From Ceratodon purpureus (Eukaryota; Streptophyta; Bryopsida; Pseudoditrichales; Ditrichaceae), in NCBI GenBank assembly GCA_014871385.1, contig CM026426.1:68440674-68504673 (forward strand): DNA of 64,000 nucleotides, given 5' to 3'. Position 1 is the stretch's first letter. Each line of letters begins with the position of its first letter. The position numbers and the translations under genes were made by a program. Below, piece after piece: positions 32,761 through 45,643 of the stretch. The notes under the pieces were generated by a model. The model did no database searches. It worked only from the letters and a program-made list of their open reading frames with translations, and was not told the origin of the DNA.

Positions 32761-33992
32761 GAACGCCCCTCACCACCCTTCAAATTGAGCTCACCACCTC
32801 CACTTGCTCCTTCTCGCGGCCTTTCTCCCCCTCCTCATGTCTGTCCCCCTACTGTACTTGCTCCTCCATGACCGTCCTCCTCCGCTCTTGCGAACCCGCC
32901 CCCGTGGTCGCCATAACCGCAAATCCAGCTCCAAACTCACAAAACCTCTCAAAACTCTACCGCAAAATAAAACACGGCAAAGTGGGTTTGGAAGACACCC
33001 TCACAGGCGCTTGGAGCGTTGATCCGGCGTGACCCAGACAGTCTCCAGTGACTTCTGCCCATCATTAGAAAAGTTTTCGAGTTTCCAAGGGGCCCTGTGG
33101 AAGATCAGGGGGGCAGCAAGTTTGTGGCGGGGAAAGGACTTACAATGTACAGTACAAAAACCTTGCTGGCACGGTGGGTGCTACCTTTGCTTGGGACATT
33201 GTCGTTGCTCCCAGGTACTAGAACCACAGCCAATCAGGTTCGACATCCATTTCTGCGAGTACCAAGTGCTGTGTGCGGTAGCGATGGTACCGTGATTAAA
33301 CAACTATTCTCCACTTGATGTGGTGAACATTATTTTAGAACTTGTTGTCCTGAGAGATGGAATAGATTAAGCCGAATAGATTGGTGGGAACATATAGTTG
33401 GGTTACACGTCGGTGCTTCACCACTGATCCAGCCTTGTTAGTTTATCGACAAAAATGCAGTGTTCATTGTTGCAGCCGCAAGAGTATAGATAAGTAGCAA
33501 AACTACGTGCTGACAACCTTGAATACAAATTTCCGCAAAGATTATAACAATGTGTGCAATGACATGCTTATATCAAATGCATCGCATGCTTGGGCTGCGG
33601 TTACAAACATCTTGCTACAATTTTTGAATGTTATTCTAAGTTCACAAAATCTACTACGAAACCAACAAGCTTAACAAACTTAACAAGCTCACCAACAAAC
33701 CTCCAAGCAATGTATACAATATAGCAGACCACCTGATACAACATTCTGTATGGTTCAGAACTTCCGCAAGAGCTCTTCAAATTAAGAAACGATACTCTAT
33801 TTACAAGAGGAAAACATTGAGTTAGTCTGCAACTTCAAGGCCCAGGAAAGTCTTTGTCCATCAATATCACCAAAATGAAAGCATTATGTAAGTCTGAAAT
33901 TCGAAGAGTTTAAGGTTATGGTCTGTGAACAACGTGTATGTAGCTAAAAACGTTGAAGTCCTCAGAATTTCCCATTTTCGCAGTAACATGTA
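32761..33992. other. Mostly non-coding; possible 5' part of the ALG9 copy
   Basis: Minus-strand sequence 32880-32760 is Arg/Lys-rich in some frames, as expected for the start of ALG9, but no unbroken frame exists. 33000-33300 and the rest show no supportable gene. Confidence 0.35.
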
Positions 33993-36105
33993 CTACCCGC
34001 TTGTCTGCGTGGCTGCATAGAGCACAATGGCATTCTGTAATGGGCTCGGTGTAGAAAGTCCGAGTGACTGCTGGCGTGCATCAGCAACCTTCCCTTGAGC
34101 ACGAGTCAACAAATCAACTGCCGCGTGGTGTGCTTCACCCTGCGTTGCGCAGATGGACTCGAGCCTCTGCACCTCCTCCCAAAAAGCGGCGTCTGCTGCT
34201 CGCAAAGTATCAAGGTCAGTGGCCAAGGACTTCACCTCCGCGGCCTTGTTTGCGTAATCTGCAGATGGAGCGCCCTCACGCAGAAGTTGCTTTGCCTCCT
34301 TTGATGCTGCAAGATAAGCTTCATGAAGTGCATCCGCGGCGTCGTCGTCCTCCTCACGCAACTTCTCCAAGGCGGAGTCGAGCTTCATCCGCGCCTCCTT
34401 CAGAAGCGCTTCTGTCTTAGCAACCTCCTTTGCTGCCGCTAACTCCTCCTCCTTTGCGCCAGCAAGTGCATCTTGAGTCTGCATGCTTTTGTTGCAAGTA
34501 ACCGCTGCTTTGCAAACAGGAAGCACACATTGAGGTAAGTAGGTCTTCATAATTCAATTGTGCGTGGTCAGTACGTAGATTCAACACAGAAGAAAACTCC
34601 CCATAAACCAGAGGCAATGTTTTAGTCTTGAGCTCGCAAAATTCCACCCTCATTTTTAGCAAATTGCAAAGACGTCAAATATCAGAAACAATGAAATGCT
34701 CTTCTGAAATGATATGGAGGCGGAAGTCATAAATGATTAAGCAAACCCTCGTGGTTATCTTTTTTTTTTTAAAAAAACATTGCAAGGATTGGTTGAGTAT
34801 CATTCAGTAGATGAGTACTGAAGACTCTGATGGTGGTGGACTCTACAATTTTTGATTCTTTCTACAAATTGGACTTTTCTAATGTGCAAAAAGTAGAACT
34901 AGTTTCCAATCCGCCAACACGAACTTCTGAAAGTTCCGTATTACTTTTGAGAAATTTCAAAAATAAATCCCAATCCGGGTATCAAGTGGTCTCACGGTTC
35001 ATACCCCCCAGCACCTTGCACGAATCAACAAAACAGTCCGCAAATTTATTCAATGCTACGATGTTAATTCTGATCTTATCCCTAATCAACTGACTTGTTG
35101 AGAAGTTGTTACCGCATATTTATCTTGATTATGTAGGAATCAATCCCAAATGTGTTCAGACTGGACGAGGCAATGAAAGGATGAAACAAAAAACATCGAA
35201 TACAACACTTTCACGAAACCTTAAAAGTAAAGAGCATCATCGTTACAGAGTAGAAAATGAAAGACAAAAAACGAGAAACATGTAAGCACACAACATAAAG
35301 GCTCAAAACAGATCCTCTCAAATTAGAAATGAAAGTGGAATATTACAAAGTGGAATAAAGCAAAGGCAGATGAAGAACCTAAAGTGGATGCCCCAGGGTC
35401 AAGGTTCACCGGTGCTGCGCTCCCGCACGACAATTGTGCAATAATTTTGCACAATCCTTTGACTTGGCAGCGCGTCGCCACCGGCCCAAGCTTCAGAGGA
35501 TTGCGGCGCTGATTCTTCAATCGAAGCGCCATGCGGGACATTGCTTCCGCAAGCCAATACACAGGTAAACCATAACCAAAAGTAGCGTAGCAAGCCCTCA
35601 AGAATCGGAGGGAATAATACGAATTGTCGGGCTTGTTCCCGTAGACTTTGAAGTACTGGATTGCAAATTGCTTTCGCTCAGCAAGATCTCTGCACCTGGA
35701 GATCTCGTACCGGTTTGGTTGACCACCTGGCCTCCACACGGCTACAATCTCCTCTTCGGTGATGAAGAAATAGGCCTTCGGCAAATGTTTCAGCAATGGA
35801 CCGTCGGCGCAGAGGCCCACCTGAGACATGAAGAACTCAGGGTCATAATGCGCATCACGCCCAAGCAGCATTGGTGCTGCAGCCAGCATGCGCTGACGAA
35901 CTTCGGGGAGGATTCCAGACAAATCAAACGGTTCATCGAACTCCTCCATTGTCACTGCCCGCCCATTCGATGGCTCGATGTTACTGCCCTCTGAAGAGGA
36001 GTCATCAGAAGCATACTGTGATGGAGCACCGTGACGAGTCGGGGGTGGACTGCAGCTTGGCTTCCGCTTGGTGCGCTTCGCCATCTGCTTGGAACGCGAC
36101 GTCAT
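33993..36105 (-). CDS. Coiled-coil protein of an unrecognised local family (copy B), apparently lacking the RING-like end
   Basis: ATG 36103-36105 (MTSRSKQMAKRTKRK). Exon 1 runs to about 35385 and exon 2 from about 34511 to TAG 33993. Exon 1 has a basic nuclear-type start, an acidic Ser-rich stretch (DDSSSEGSN), then the family's conserved domain: PFDLSGILPEVRQRM, APMLLGRDAHYDPEFF, VGLCADG, FKVYGNKPDNSYYSLRFL, LGPVATRCQVKGLC. Exon 2 is a long Ala/Glu/Lys/Leu coiled coil (ALHEAYLAASKEAKQLLREG). It corresponds closely to copy A (39279-41264) but stops after the coiled coil, at a TAG just where copy A also has an in-frame TAG. Past the stop I see no Cys/His cluster. Exon borders are approximate. 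Function unknown. Confidence 0.5.
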
Positions 36106-37259
36106 CGGAGCGAGAAAACAGAGAAATCCAAGGTAAGAGTGACACTTCTGTGAGCTTAGGTGAGTCTGTGACAACAAGCGGCAACATAAACTGAAAAATC
36201 AAGGGGCATGCCAAGCAATCAAGCAAGATGTGAAGCGTGGATGCAAAGTGAACCTGCTTAGACTATGAGGCTGAAGCAAAACCCAGACATGGCGATTAAG
36301 CATAAAGGTGTTGTGGAGAGACGGACATGGCCACCAATGTTCCATCACTGCCAGTACCAAGTGTGGAATTAGTGGGACTCGACGGTTTGTTATCATGGCA
36401 AATATTTACATGGTGTGAAATTAGTGGGACTTGACAGTGTGGTGTCATGGCAAATATTCACATGATCTTCATTGCATGGGGAGGGGACGTTTGAGTCTAC
36501 ATGAAGTGACACTACTGTAGGGAAATAGTGAGGTGTACCATTACATGAGAAATGAAGTTAGTAATTGCCGTAGGATGAGGATGCTTCAACAAAGATGTGG
36601 TCCATGGGCTCTGAGATTATTCGTGGGAACTTGGAAGTCTGAATCAGTCACAGGTAGAGCTGGATGGATGGGTCGATAGCAAGAGGAAAATGGGTAGCCT
36701 CGGTAGCTTGGAAAATGGATGGGGGGTAGACGCCTATTGCCATGTTGGAGCCTTTAGATTTAAGTCAATTGGTGATAAATAAGGACATATGAAAAAAACC
36801 GAAAGTAGCCATAAAATATAAAACAAAAGGCATAAAAGTAAATAATAAATGAAAGAACAAAAATTGAAGCCCAGGAAGGGTAAATACATAATTCCAGAAC
36901 AGAAAATGAAGAGATCATTAAGGAAGAATTAGTTATTATTCACGTTTCACTGAAACTTCATTTCTCATCTCATTTTTCATCCACTCATAAAAGATAAGTT
37001 CACTTCAATGTTTCCTTCAATTTTATATAATAGTGAATATTGTTTTCAACTCTTGCCATGCTGCACTACTATAATTTTTAATATGGTTCTAATTTGGGTT
37101 AGTTCTGTGCACAATGATTAAGGAAGAATAAGTCCTTATTCATGTTTGACTGAAAATTCATTTGTCGTTCATCCATTTTTCATCCGCAAAAGATAAGTTC
37201 TCTTCCATGTTGCTTTCAAATTTCATATTTACGGATATCATTTTCCCCTTGCCATGCTT
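36106..37259. other. Spacer and outer, diverged tandem repeats of the left arm
   Basis: 36106-36900 is non-coding with a few gtgtggaattagtgggac-type short repeats near 36360-36430. From about 36910 a diverged ~190-200 base unit begins (attaaggaagaattagtt ... ttcatgttt ... gccatgc ... ggttct), repeated near 37120 and continuing into the left inverted arm. Confidence 0.5.
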
Positions 37260-38860
37260 CAGTGCCTTTTTCTGTTATTTGGTTCTACTTGGGGAGCTAT
37301 ATCTCGCACAGTGATTAAGGTGGAATTAGTTCAGATTCATGTTCAACTGAAACTCCAATTTTCATTCATCTATTTTTCATCCACCCTTAAAAGATAACAT
37401 ATGAATGTTTCCTTCAAATTTCAGTAATTACGAAAACTGTTTTGACCGAGCCTCCATGCTTCAGTGCTTTATTTTATTTTTTTATTTGGTTCTAATTGGG
37501 TTCAGTTCTGTTCATACTGATTGGAGCCTTGGAGGTGTGTTCTTTCTTATTCATGTTTCACCGAATCTGGCTTCTTCATTCATTCGTTTATCGTTCACAA
37601 AAGTTAGGGTCTCTTTAATGTTTCTTCATCCTTGCCATGCTTCAGCGTCCTATGGTTTAGATGCTTCAAATTGGATTGAGTTCTGTGCAAGCCGATTAAG
37701 GAAGAATTAGTTCTCATTCATGTTTCATTGAAACTTCAATTTTCAGTCATCTAGTTTTCATCCATCCACAAATGATGCAAGAACACTTCAATGTTTCCTT
37801 CAAATTTCTTGAAGTGCTTCAGTGTTTTTTTTTTTTTTTTTTAGTTGTTCTGATTGGATTGAGTTCTACGCCTTGAAAAAATATTACCACTAAATGGGCT
37901 AGAAACTGGGAAAAAAATGATTAATTGTGAATGAAGAAGTAACAAACTAGCAGGATTTAATTCACAAGTATAATGAATTTAGAAATCTGTAGCAGATTGA
38001 ATGGTATCTGAAGATAATAAACTGCTGAAACATACTTGTGTTCTTTGAAAAAGAAAGACATTAGACTTTGGAATATAAAGATACTTCTGGAAAGAAGGCT
38101 TGGATACTCAGTTGCTTATATTGGTTTTAGAATTATACAAGACTCTGCTAATGGTTGAACAAAATTCTAAGTATTGAAAACACGGTGATAGTAAAGAAGT
38201 TCCTACAGAACAATTTACATCAAAATCTTCATATCCGGTAAAAAAACACTTCAGTGAAAATAATTTATAAAAGGAAAAAAAAAAATTAAAAAAAGCACTC
38301 GATCTGTGCGGGCGTGTAAGCGTGGTGGGGTGGGTGTTGGAGGGTGGATTCGAACTCGGCACTAGCACCCTGAGGCCGCCACGTCAGTTCGAACCCAAAG
38401 CCTCGGATCACCAAGCCACCAAGGCTTTGACGAGAGGGTGTGTGATCTGAGCATATTTATAACAGACCTGAGATCCTAAAAATCAAAAAAAATTAAAAAA
38501 TTAAAAAAGTTTGCGCCACCAACTGCGCATCGAAAGCGTGGTGGGGTGGGTGTCGGAGGGTGGATACGAACCCGACACCAGCACTCTGAGGCCGCCACGT
38601 CAGTTCAAATCCGAAGCCTCGGAACACCAAGCCACCAAGGCTTTGACGAGAGAGAAAGTGTTCTGGGCATACTTATAACAAAACTGAGATCCAAAAAATC
38701 CAAAAAATTAAAAAATTAGAGAATTCTACATTAGAACTTTAAATTTCTTATTCGGATTTATGCATAACTAATAAGCATCTCCATGTTCCAGACTCAGGAT
38801 TGCATAAAAAATTCGATTTCAAATTAAGCAGTGGACACCAAATTGAACATAGTAAGCAAA
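37260..38860 (+). repeat. Left inverted arm
   Basis: Inverse of 55795-57640. It holds about three ~190 base tandem units (37260-37860), a T run near 37818-37842, a unique ~450 base block (37870-38290), two SINE-like units (around 38300-38420 and 38530-38650) and an inner tail. The unique block with one SINE-like unit occurs a third time at 43130-43745 in the opposite orientation. Confidence 0.85.
38290..38650 (-). repeat. Two tandem tRNA-derived SINE-like units
   Basis: Read on the minus strand, each unit has a TGGCTTGGTG-type A box, then about 50 bases later a GGTTCGAATCC B box (slightly altered in the units here), then the cacccaccccaccacgc stretch and a T run. This is the internal RNA polymerase III promoter arrangement of a tRNA. 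Related units occur at 43190-43340 and in triplicate at 55990-56575. Confidence 0.6.
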
Positions 38861-39278
38861 TCAAAGCCGACACAATATTGAACAATCTGGACAGCAAGCT
38901 TGAGCAAATCAAACCAAATCAAATTGGAACAAAGTGGATAGCAAGGTTAAGCAAATCAAACAAATTAAATTGAAATTACACATGCAATTTTAATATTTAG
39001 AACCATATAAGTTTTTAAACAGGTCATACTCTTTGAAGTCCCGGGAGAGGTAAGCTCCACTGACTCAATGGGATTACCGAATCACTTGTCACCAATTTCC
39101 ACAGAAAAATTAGCAACAACCAATTAAGACTCAAAATGTGCATGTTCAATGTTTGAGGGGCTTCATTCTACGTACGGACAATAGGAGATAGAAAGTAAGT
39201 TCCGGAATAAACGGGCTCTAGAAGTAACTTAGAGTTCTAATCTAGGCTTCAGCATATAAAGTGAACCACAACTTTCAT

Positions 39279-41264
39279 CTAGTTCCTTGCAGCTGGGGGG
39301 TACGGTTCTCCAACACGCTTGACAAGGTCCACTGTTTGCTCCATCCAACGATCCTGCTCAGGAGTCAACTGCCCGCCCCACTGTGCAACCCACGATGCGT
39401 CAAGATCTGTGTCGCAAAAGAGGCAACGGTGACACTTGGATTCAATCATCTCTGCAACACAAGTGTTATGGAAAAGGCAACCACATGATCCGAGCACAGC
39501 AGCCCCAGCCACGAATCCCTTTGAGCACATCGAGCACCAATCCTTCAAACTTGGGACTCCAACCGGTGGTACCGACTGTCGATGCACGTACTAGAACAAA
39601 GACTTGGGACGCAATACCAAATTATCCATCCGTGCCTTCTTGAATGCCGCATCAGCTACAGCACGTGCCACCTGGGATTGCTTGAAAACCGCGGCAGCCA
39701 TGGACAGTGGCCCATTCTCCTGAGCAAGACGGTCGATGGTAAATCGAGCGGTCATCACGGCCTCCTGCAAATCAGCGAATTTTTCGGCGGTGGACCGAAC
39801 CACTTCCATCTGGGCCTTGTAATCCGCTGGAGTCCCTGATTGGAAGAGCCTTTTCTGCTCCAACACGGCTGCGGCACTCGCTGCTTCGGCATCTCCTACA
39901 TCCTTGGTGGAGTATCTTCTCAGAACTGCCTCAGCGTCATCCTTCTCCTTCTGAAGTGCACGAAGCCCCTCCGCTGCAGATATCTCATCTGCTGCCGCAA
40001 GTTGCGCCGCCTTTTCCGCTGCATCGACCAAGGTTTCCAGTGTCGGTGGAGATGGAGATGCTGTGGACATGCTTCGGATGATGCCGCATAGGCCCTCAAC
40101 CTGGCAGCGAAGTGCGATGGGGCCAAGCTTGCGGAGATTCTTCAATGCCGTGGCAATGTGTCTGCTCCGACAATGCAGTGCTTCAGCCACCCAATTGACC
40201 TCCAATCCGTGCACGAATGTTGCAAAGGCACCCTTCAAAAACCGCATGAAGTAGTACTTGTTGTCGAGGCTGTGTCCATAGACTTCATACCAGTGTTTGC
40301 TGAATAACCGAGCCTGCTCCTTGTCGGTGTAGTTGATAATCTCAAAACGGTTTGCTTGATTTTCGACCCTCCAGATCTTGGTGATGTCACTGTCCGAAAT
40401 GTGCGGGTAAACAAATCCAACGTCGTCGACTATGACACCTTTGTTGCACAAGCCAACCTGAAAAAAATAAATCACCATGTGAAACAAGCTGGACCGCAAG
40501 ATTCGGCAATTTAGAGTAAAATCAAATTCAAACAAAGTGGAGAATAAGCTAAAAGAAACTAGAAATAGTATGGGCCGCAAGCTTTAGCAAATGAAGAAAA
40601 AGCAAATACAAGCAAAATGGCTTGAGCAAGCTGAAAGACTCTTGACACAAACTGGACCGCTTGGGCATGTCCAATTCAAACTGAAACAGTGGACTTATGG
40701 AATAAAAAAAAAGCCAACCTGCAAATGAAACAAGTCTCATCGAAACAAGCTGGACCGCAAGCTTCGGCATACGAAGTAAAATCAAATTCAAAAAAACTTG
40801 GAGAGCAAGCTGAAAAAGACTTCAAACAGAATGTCATGCAAGCTTCAACTATCAATTTCGGTACAACTCAAATTCAAACAAACTCATGCGGCAAGCTGAA
40901 AAAGACTTCAAATAGACTGATAGGAAGCTACAGAAAGTGAGGTAACATCAAATCGATTACCAACCTTCTCACTGAAGAATTCTGCATCGTACTCAGCTTT
41001 GCGGCCAACAATCGCTGGAGCCACCTTTACCATGGATGCTCGCAATGGTTCCGGGATTCCCGTGAGATCCAGTGGAACATCCCACTCATAGTTTCTTACG
41101 TCAAATGCTTGGGCAATGCTTTCCAAATCTGCTTCGGCATGTGACATTGCTGCCCCGGATCCTTCGCCTTCGTCACTGTAGTCGGAGTCGATCACCACAT
41201 TGCGGCTGAATCTCCTGGTTGGTGTGGTAGCGGCCCGGGATTTCCGTTTCTTCTCTTGCACCAT
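39279..41264 (-). pseudogene. Coiled-coil protein with C-terminal RING-like Cys/His cluster, unrecognised family (copy A)
   Basis: ATG 41262-41264. Exon 1 runs 41264 to about 40965 (basic start, NVVIDSDYSDE SUMO-interaction-like patch, PLDLTGIPEPLRASMVKVAP). Exon 2 runs 40457 to TAG 39279. The conserved domain continues (VGLCNKG, YEVYGHSLDNKYYFMRFLKG, GLEVNWVAEALH, LGPIALRCQVEGLC), then about 190 residues of Ala/Glu-rich coiled coil, then CSMC, CGCLFHNTC and CHRCLFC, a RING-like spacing of Cys/His pairs, and WVAQWGG near the end. One in-frame TAG at 39591-39593 separates coiled coil from the zinc cluster; otherwise the frame is intact. RING proteins are usually E3 ubiquitin ligases, but the spacing is not canonical. 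The intron carries several copies of a ~90-base acaagctggaccgcaagctt unit. Lies inside the inverted-arm segment. Confidence 0.55.
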
Positions 41265-43129
41265 GGCGACACTCTCAAGCTAAGAAGCAAACATGTTAGC
41301 CACTGTGATTTCGCAAGAAGAAGGAGGTTAATAAAAAATCAAGAGCTTAGTACAGCAAATTGAAAATGGAATTAGAGTCAACCATTGCAGTGGGCGGGAG
41401 CAAGGTGCGTGCTGTAGGAGATCCACAGTTTTGCGTGGCGGAGGTGATGATTGTCGGGCGCATGGGAACACTCTGCCATTGCATTGGCTTCTCGTCTTCA
41501 AAAATCCAGCGTCCTTTGTCTCCCATCATTGTGCAAAATTTAATGAGAAAGCGATTCCTTGGAGAAGCAGCCGTTCTAAAATGGATTGATGGGGAGTACA
41601 TGCAATTGCTTAAGCATCCCATTAAATGCTACGATGGAACTCTCGGGTCAGCTCAACGAAGATGGTGGGACCATGTTGTCTAATTTGAGTACGTATAACG
41701 ACCCATAACTTGGAAAATAGGCTGCTGACCATTCGTCCACCTTCATTCGTCGAATGTGAGGAAATACAAAGAGTATAACCGGCGCTCGATGAAAGGGAGT
41801 GGACAATGTTACGTGGAAACTTCATCCCTGCAAACAATTGTAACCATTTGTAACAGAAAATCAAACCATGTTTTCTTGGCGGAGCTTCCTTATTGATTAA
41901 TCACTGAAACTACATCTTTCATACATCTTGTTCTTCATCCACCCATGGAAGATTGGTTTACTTTAATATTTCTTTCAGCCCTTGCCATGCTGCACGGTTT
42001 TTTTGGGGGATGCTTTCTAGATTCCTTGTTCCTCAATATCTTAAGATATATTCAGTCGCATTTGCATAACTAATTAGCATTTCGATATTCAAAAATCGAA
42101 TCATCAACTTACACCATTCCAAGGAAAACAGTGGGCACCAATTAAGCACATCAAATTCCAAATAAACCATGCTTTAAGCGAGCTCTTGCATAAGCATCAC
42201 TAACATGCATAAAAGGAATAAAGAAAGGTGAGGGGATTAAAACAAAATTAATTTAAAAAAGGCACGACGAAGGTATTGAAGAAAGATGAAGGGAATTCAA
42301 AAAAAATAAAAAATAAACAAACAAAGATTGATGACATGGCTCAAAAAAAGATGAAGGGAATAAAATTAAAAAATAAATAAAGAATGATGAAAAGCATTAA
42401 AGAAATATGAGGGGAATAAATAAATTAAAAATAATATAAGGGATGATGAAGAGGATAAAGAAAGATGAAGTGGGTAAAGAGAAAAGAAGGAAATAAAGAA
42501 AGATGAAGGGGGGTGGAAGTAGAAGAAGGGAATATTAAAAAATGGAACAAAAAAAAAGGAATATTAAATTTCAAATTAAACAAGGAATTAGCCAACAATG
42601 AACTACATTTTATTTTGAAGGACATTGACTCGGAGGCGCATTCTAAATGTATAATCTTTCTGAATATTTGTTAAAGAAGATGGCGAGTCCGGTTAAAAGA
42701 GTCATCGGCGATTAAGACTCCAAGTTTGGAGTGATACCCAAAGTTGCCAGTTGGTAGTGATTAGGAGATTGATATATTATCTGGAGGAAGAATCCAAATG
42801 TATGGTTAGAGTTCTTTGTAAAGACATTCAACACTTTTCATATAGATCTAACATTTCTTGTATTAGATTATTTGTAAAGGCATCGAATATTCGTGATTGG
42901 ATCTAAGGTAACCTTGAACTGCTTATTTGAGCAATTCCAATTTTTATTGCATAGTATGGCAAAATGTTAAAACTTTTTGTCTTGCATGTATGTCATTGCA
43001 ATTTAATATTTGAGAACCCACAGTAATATAGGAAACACCAATTTTTTGCTAATAAATCTGTAACCTCTTATCCAATCACCATATTTAAATTTCCAATGCA
43101 CTTCGAAGACTTGCAAGCAATAAGGAATT
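41265..43129. other. AT- and purine-rich spacer
   Basis: 41360-41690 is moderately open on both strands without a recognisable protein. 41870-42000 carries a further diverged copy of the ~190 base arm unit. 42230-42560 is a degenerate purine tract of gatgaaggg(a)ataaa-like words. No gene supported. Confidence 0.5.
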
Positions 43130-43745
43130 TTTTAATTTTTTTGATTTTTAGGATCTCAGTTTTGATATAAATATGCTCAGAACACACTCTCTCTCGTCAA
43201 AGCTTTGGTGGCTTGGTGTTCCGAGGCTTCGGATTCGAACTGACGTGGCGGCCTCAGGGTGCTGGTGCCGGGTTCGAATCCACCCTCCGACACCCACCCC
43301 ACCACGCTTACACGCCCGCACAGATCGAGTGCTTTTTTTAATTTTTTTTTTTCCTTTTATAAATTATTTTCACTGAAGTGTTTTTTTACCGGATATGAAG
43401 ATTTTGATGTAAATTGTTCTGTAGGAACTTCTTTACTATCACCGTGTTTTCAATACTTAGAATTTTGTTCAACCATTAGGAGAGTCTTGTATAATTCTAA
43501 AACCAATATAAGCAACTGAGTATCTAAGGTTCTTTCCAGAAGTATCTTTATATTCCAAAGTCTAATGTCTTTCTTTTTCAAAGAACACAAGTATGTTTCA
43601 GCAATTTATTATCTTCAGATACCATTCAATCTGCTACAAATTTCTAAATTCATTATACTTGTGAATTAAATCTTGCTACTTTGTTACTTCTTCATTCACA
43701 ATTAATCATTTTTTCCCCAGTTTCTAGCCCATTTAGTGGTAATCT
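43130..43745 (+). repeat. Third copy of the arm block with one SINE-like unit
   Basis: Matches 56390-56995 in the same orientation (and 37870-38460 inverted): SINE-like unit at 43190-43340 with a GGGTTCGAATCC B box at 43269-43280, then the unique block through ttctagcccatttagtgg. It lies alone, inside the loop between the two arms, and shows a few substitutions. Confidence 0.85.
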
Positions 43746-45643
43746 TTTTTCAAGGCGCAGAACTCCATTTTCAACCATCTACAAAAGAATCATTGGGACA
43801 AGTTCATGTTTCTTTCAAATTTCAATAGATATAGACATTGTTATTGAGCTTCCCTTGCCTCATTGAAACTTTATTTTGCATTCATGTTGTATTTGATCCA
43901 TCCACCAATATCTTAAAATATATCAAGTCGCATTTGCATAACTAATTAGCATTTCAATATTTGAAAACCGAGTCATCAACTTACAATGATTCCAAGGTAA
44001 ATCAGGCTTCAAGCTAAAACAAAGTGGACACCAGGCTTAAGCAACTAAGCTTGGATCGAATTCAAATTACACATCCAATTGAAGGTCTGGAAACATAGAA
44101 CGATGAAGGAAATAAAGAAAGATGAGGGGATTTTTAAAAAATAAATTATGCAAGCAATAGAATTTTTAAGATCAAATTTTGTGGTTTTACATAATTTTTT
44201 ATTTCAAACAATTGGTGATGAATTTTTTTATTTAAATATAGGAAACATTCATTTACACATCCTTCATTTAAAAAAATACCTCATTAAAAAATAAAAATGA
44301 GCTGATCTAGGAAGACCTCAACATGAGGTGTTAGTATGACCAAATTTTGTGAAATAAGTATCTTTATATTTTAATCAGATCTTAATAAAGTAATTATATC
44401 GTCATGCTCAAGTGTATAAACTTAGTTACGATATGGAGGGAAACAAAAATTCGGGTTATAATAAAGAATCAAAACATATCTATTGTTATAACAATTGGGC
44501 TTTGTTTAGTCCATATTAAATTCCTTCGAAGTACATATTGAACTTTTTGTAGACACTTGCAAAAAGAAAGATGTGCATACATACAAAATATAACCTACAT
44601 ACATTCAAAATATAACCTTGGATGTTCCCTACATACATTCAAAATATAACCTTTAAAAATGCCAAACCTTAATTTTTTTGCAAAAAAAAAAGGTGCAAAA
44701 TCATAAAAAGTGACTTAAAAAATCATCAAGAATGGATTATTATTTTCCTTGAACTAAGATTTGGTAGACATTGACTCAGTTGTTCCTTGTGTCCTTACTA
44801 CAGTAGTCGATTGGATGTGGAGCCTGATGTAGAGCCTCAGCGCCCAGATAGGCAGACTTTTTGGTGCCATGTTTTGAAATGATAAATTTATTATTTATTA
44901 GAATAGTTTTGCAGAAAATATAGTGAATAGTGAAAACATAGTGAAAAATAACAGAGAATAGGGATTTCAAGAGTAGAGAAATTAAGGATTTAACATTGGT
45001 TTTAAAAGCAATATTTCAAACAATTTCAAAGTATTTCTATTTTCTTTGAATTAGTTCCCAAAAAAATCAATTTTGCAAATTTGAATTGAAAGACAACCTA
45101 TACCTCATTTAACGGTATAGTGATCCAACACTTCAAAACTTTAAATATCCAAAAAACTTCATTGTCAATTTTGGATTTTGATATTGACTTTGAATAACCC
45201 TGTTTAGAAGTTTGAGCTTTTACATCTCTTCGTGTTTTGTTCTTTTCATCTCTTTTTTTATTGTGTTTTCCTCTTGGATTTAATCTTTAACTGAATTTGA
45301 TTTTAGATTATGTTTCCTTTGACCACATTTTTAATGTTTTATATTACCTTTGTTTTTCAGTTTCTGATTTTTGGTTTTTCGATTCTACTGTGTTCCTTGT
45401 TTCAGTGCATATTAAAGGCTCCAAAATGCAAAGTTACTTAATTCAGATCCCATCAATCACTGCCATGCAATGAAGCACCGAAACCTGTGTTAATACTTGG
45501 ATATCATCTCATTAAAGTGCTGTAGCACATTCTGTTGCTGTTCAAAAATTGGGCTTCACAACAAAAGCACCTGCTACATCAAAATTTGATTGTCAATCTT
45601 TAGTGCACCTAATTGCCTACTGCATTGCTATAGCAATGCTCCT
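43746..45643. other. AT-rich spacer
   Basis: Contains further fragments of the arm (43890-43960, tatcaagtcgcatttgcata, also near 42050) and a small cluster of tacattcaaaatataacct repeats at 44580-44655. No gene supported. Confidence 0.5.

Noticed and set aside
37405..37710. 101-codon ORF repeated inverted at 57187-57492
   Set aside because: Conserved only as part of the near-identical inverted arms and made of the ~190 base tandem unit.
38108..38368. 86-codon ORF repeated at 38.1, 43.3 and 56.5 kb as a conserved gene
   Set aside because: The sequence is shared because the DNA repeat is shared. It spans the SINE tail and a unique non-coding block, with no protein-like features.
38290..38650. 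Functional tRNA genes
   Set aside because: A- and B-box-like words exist, but no cloverleaf with acceptor stem and anticodon arm can be drawn convincingly; SINE-like is the better reading.
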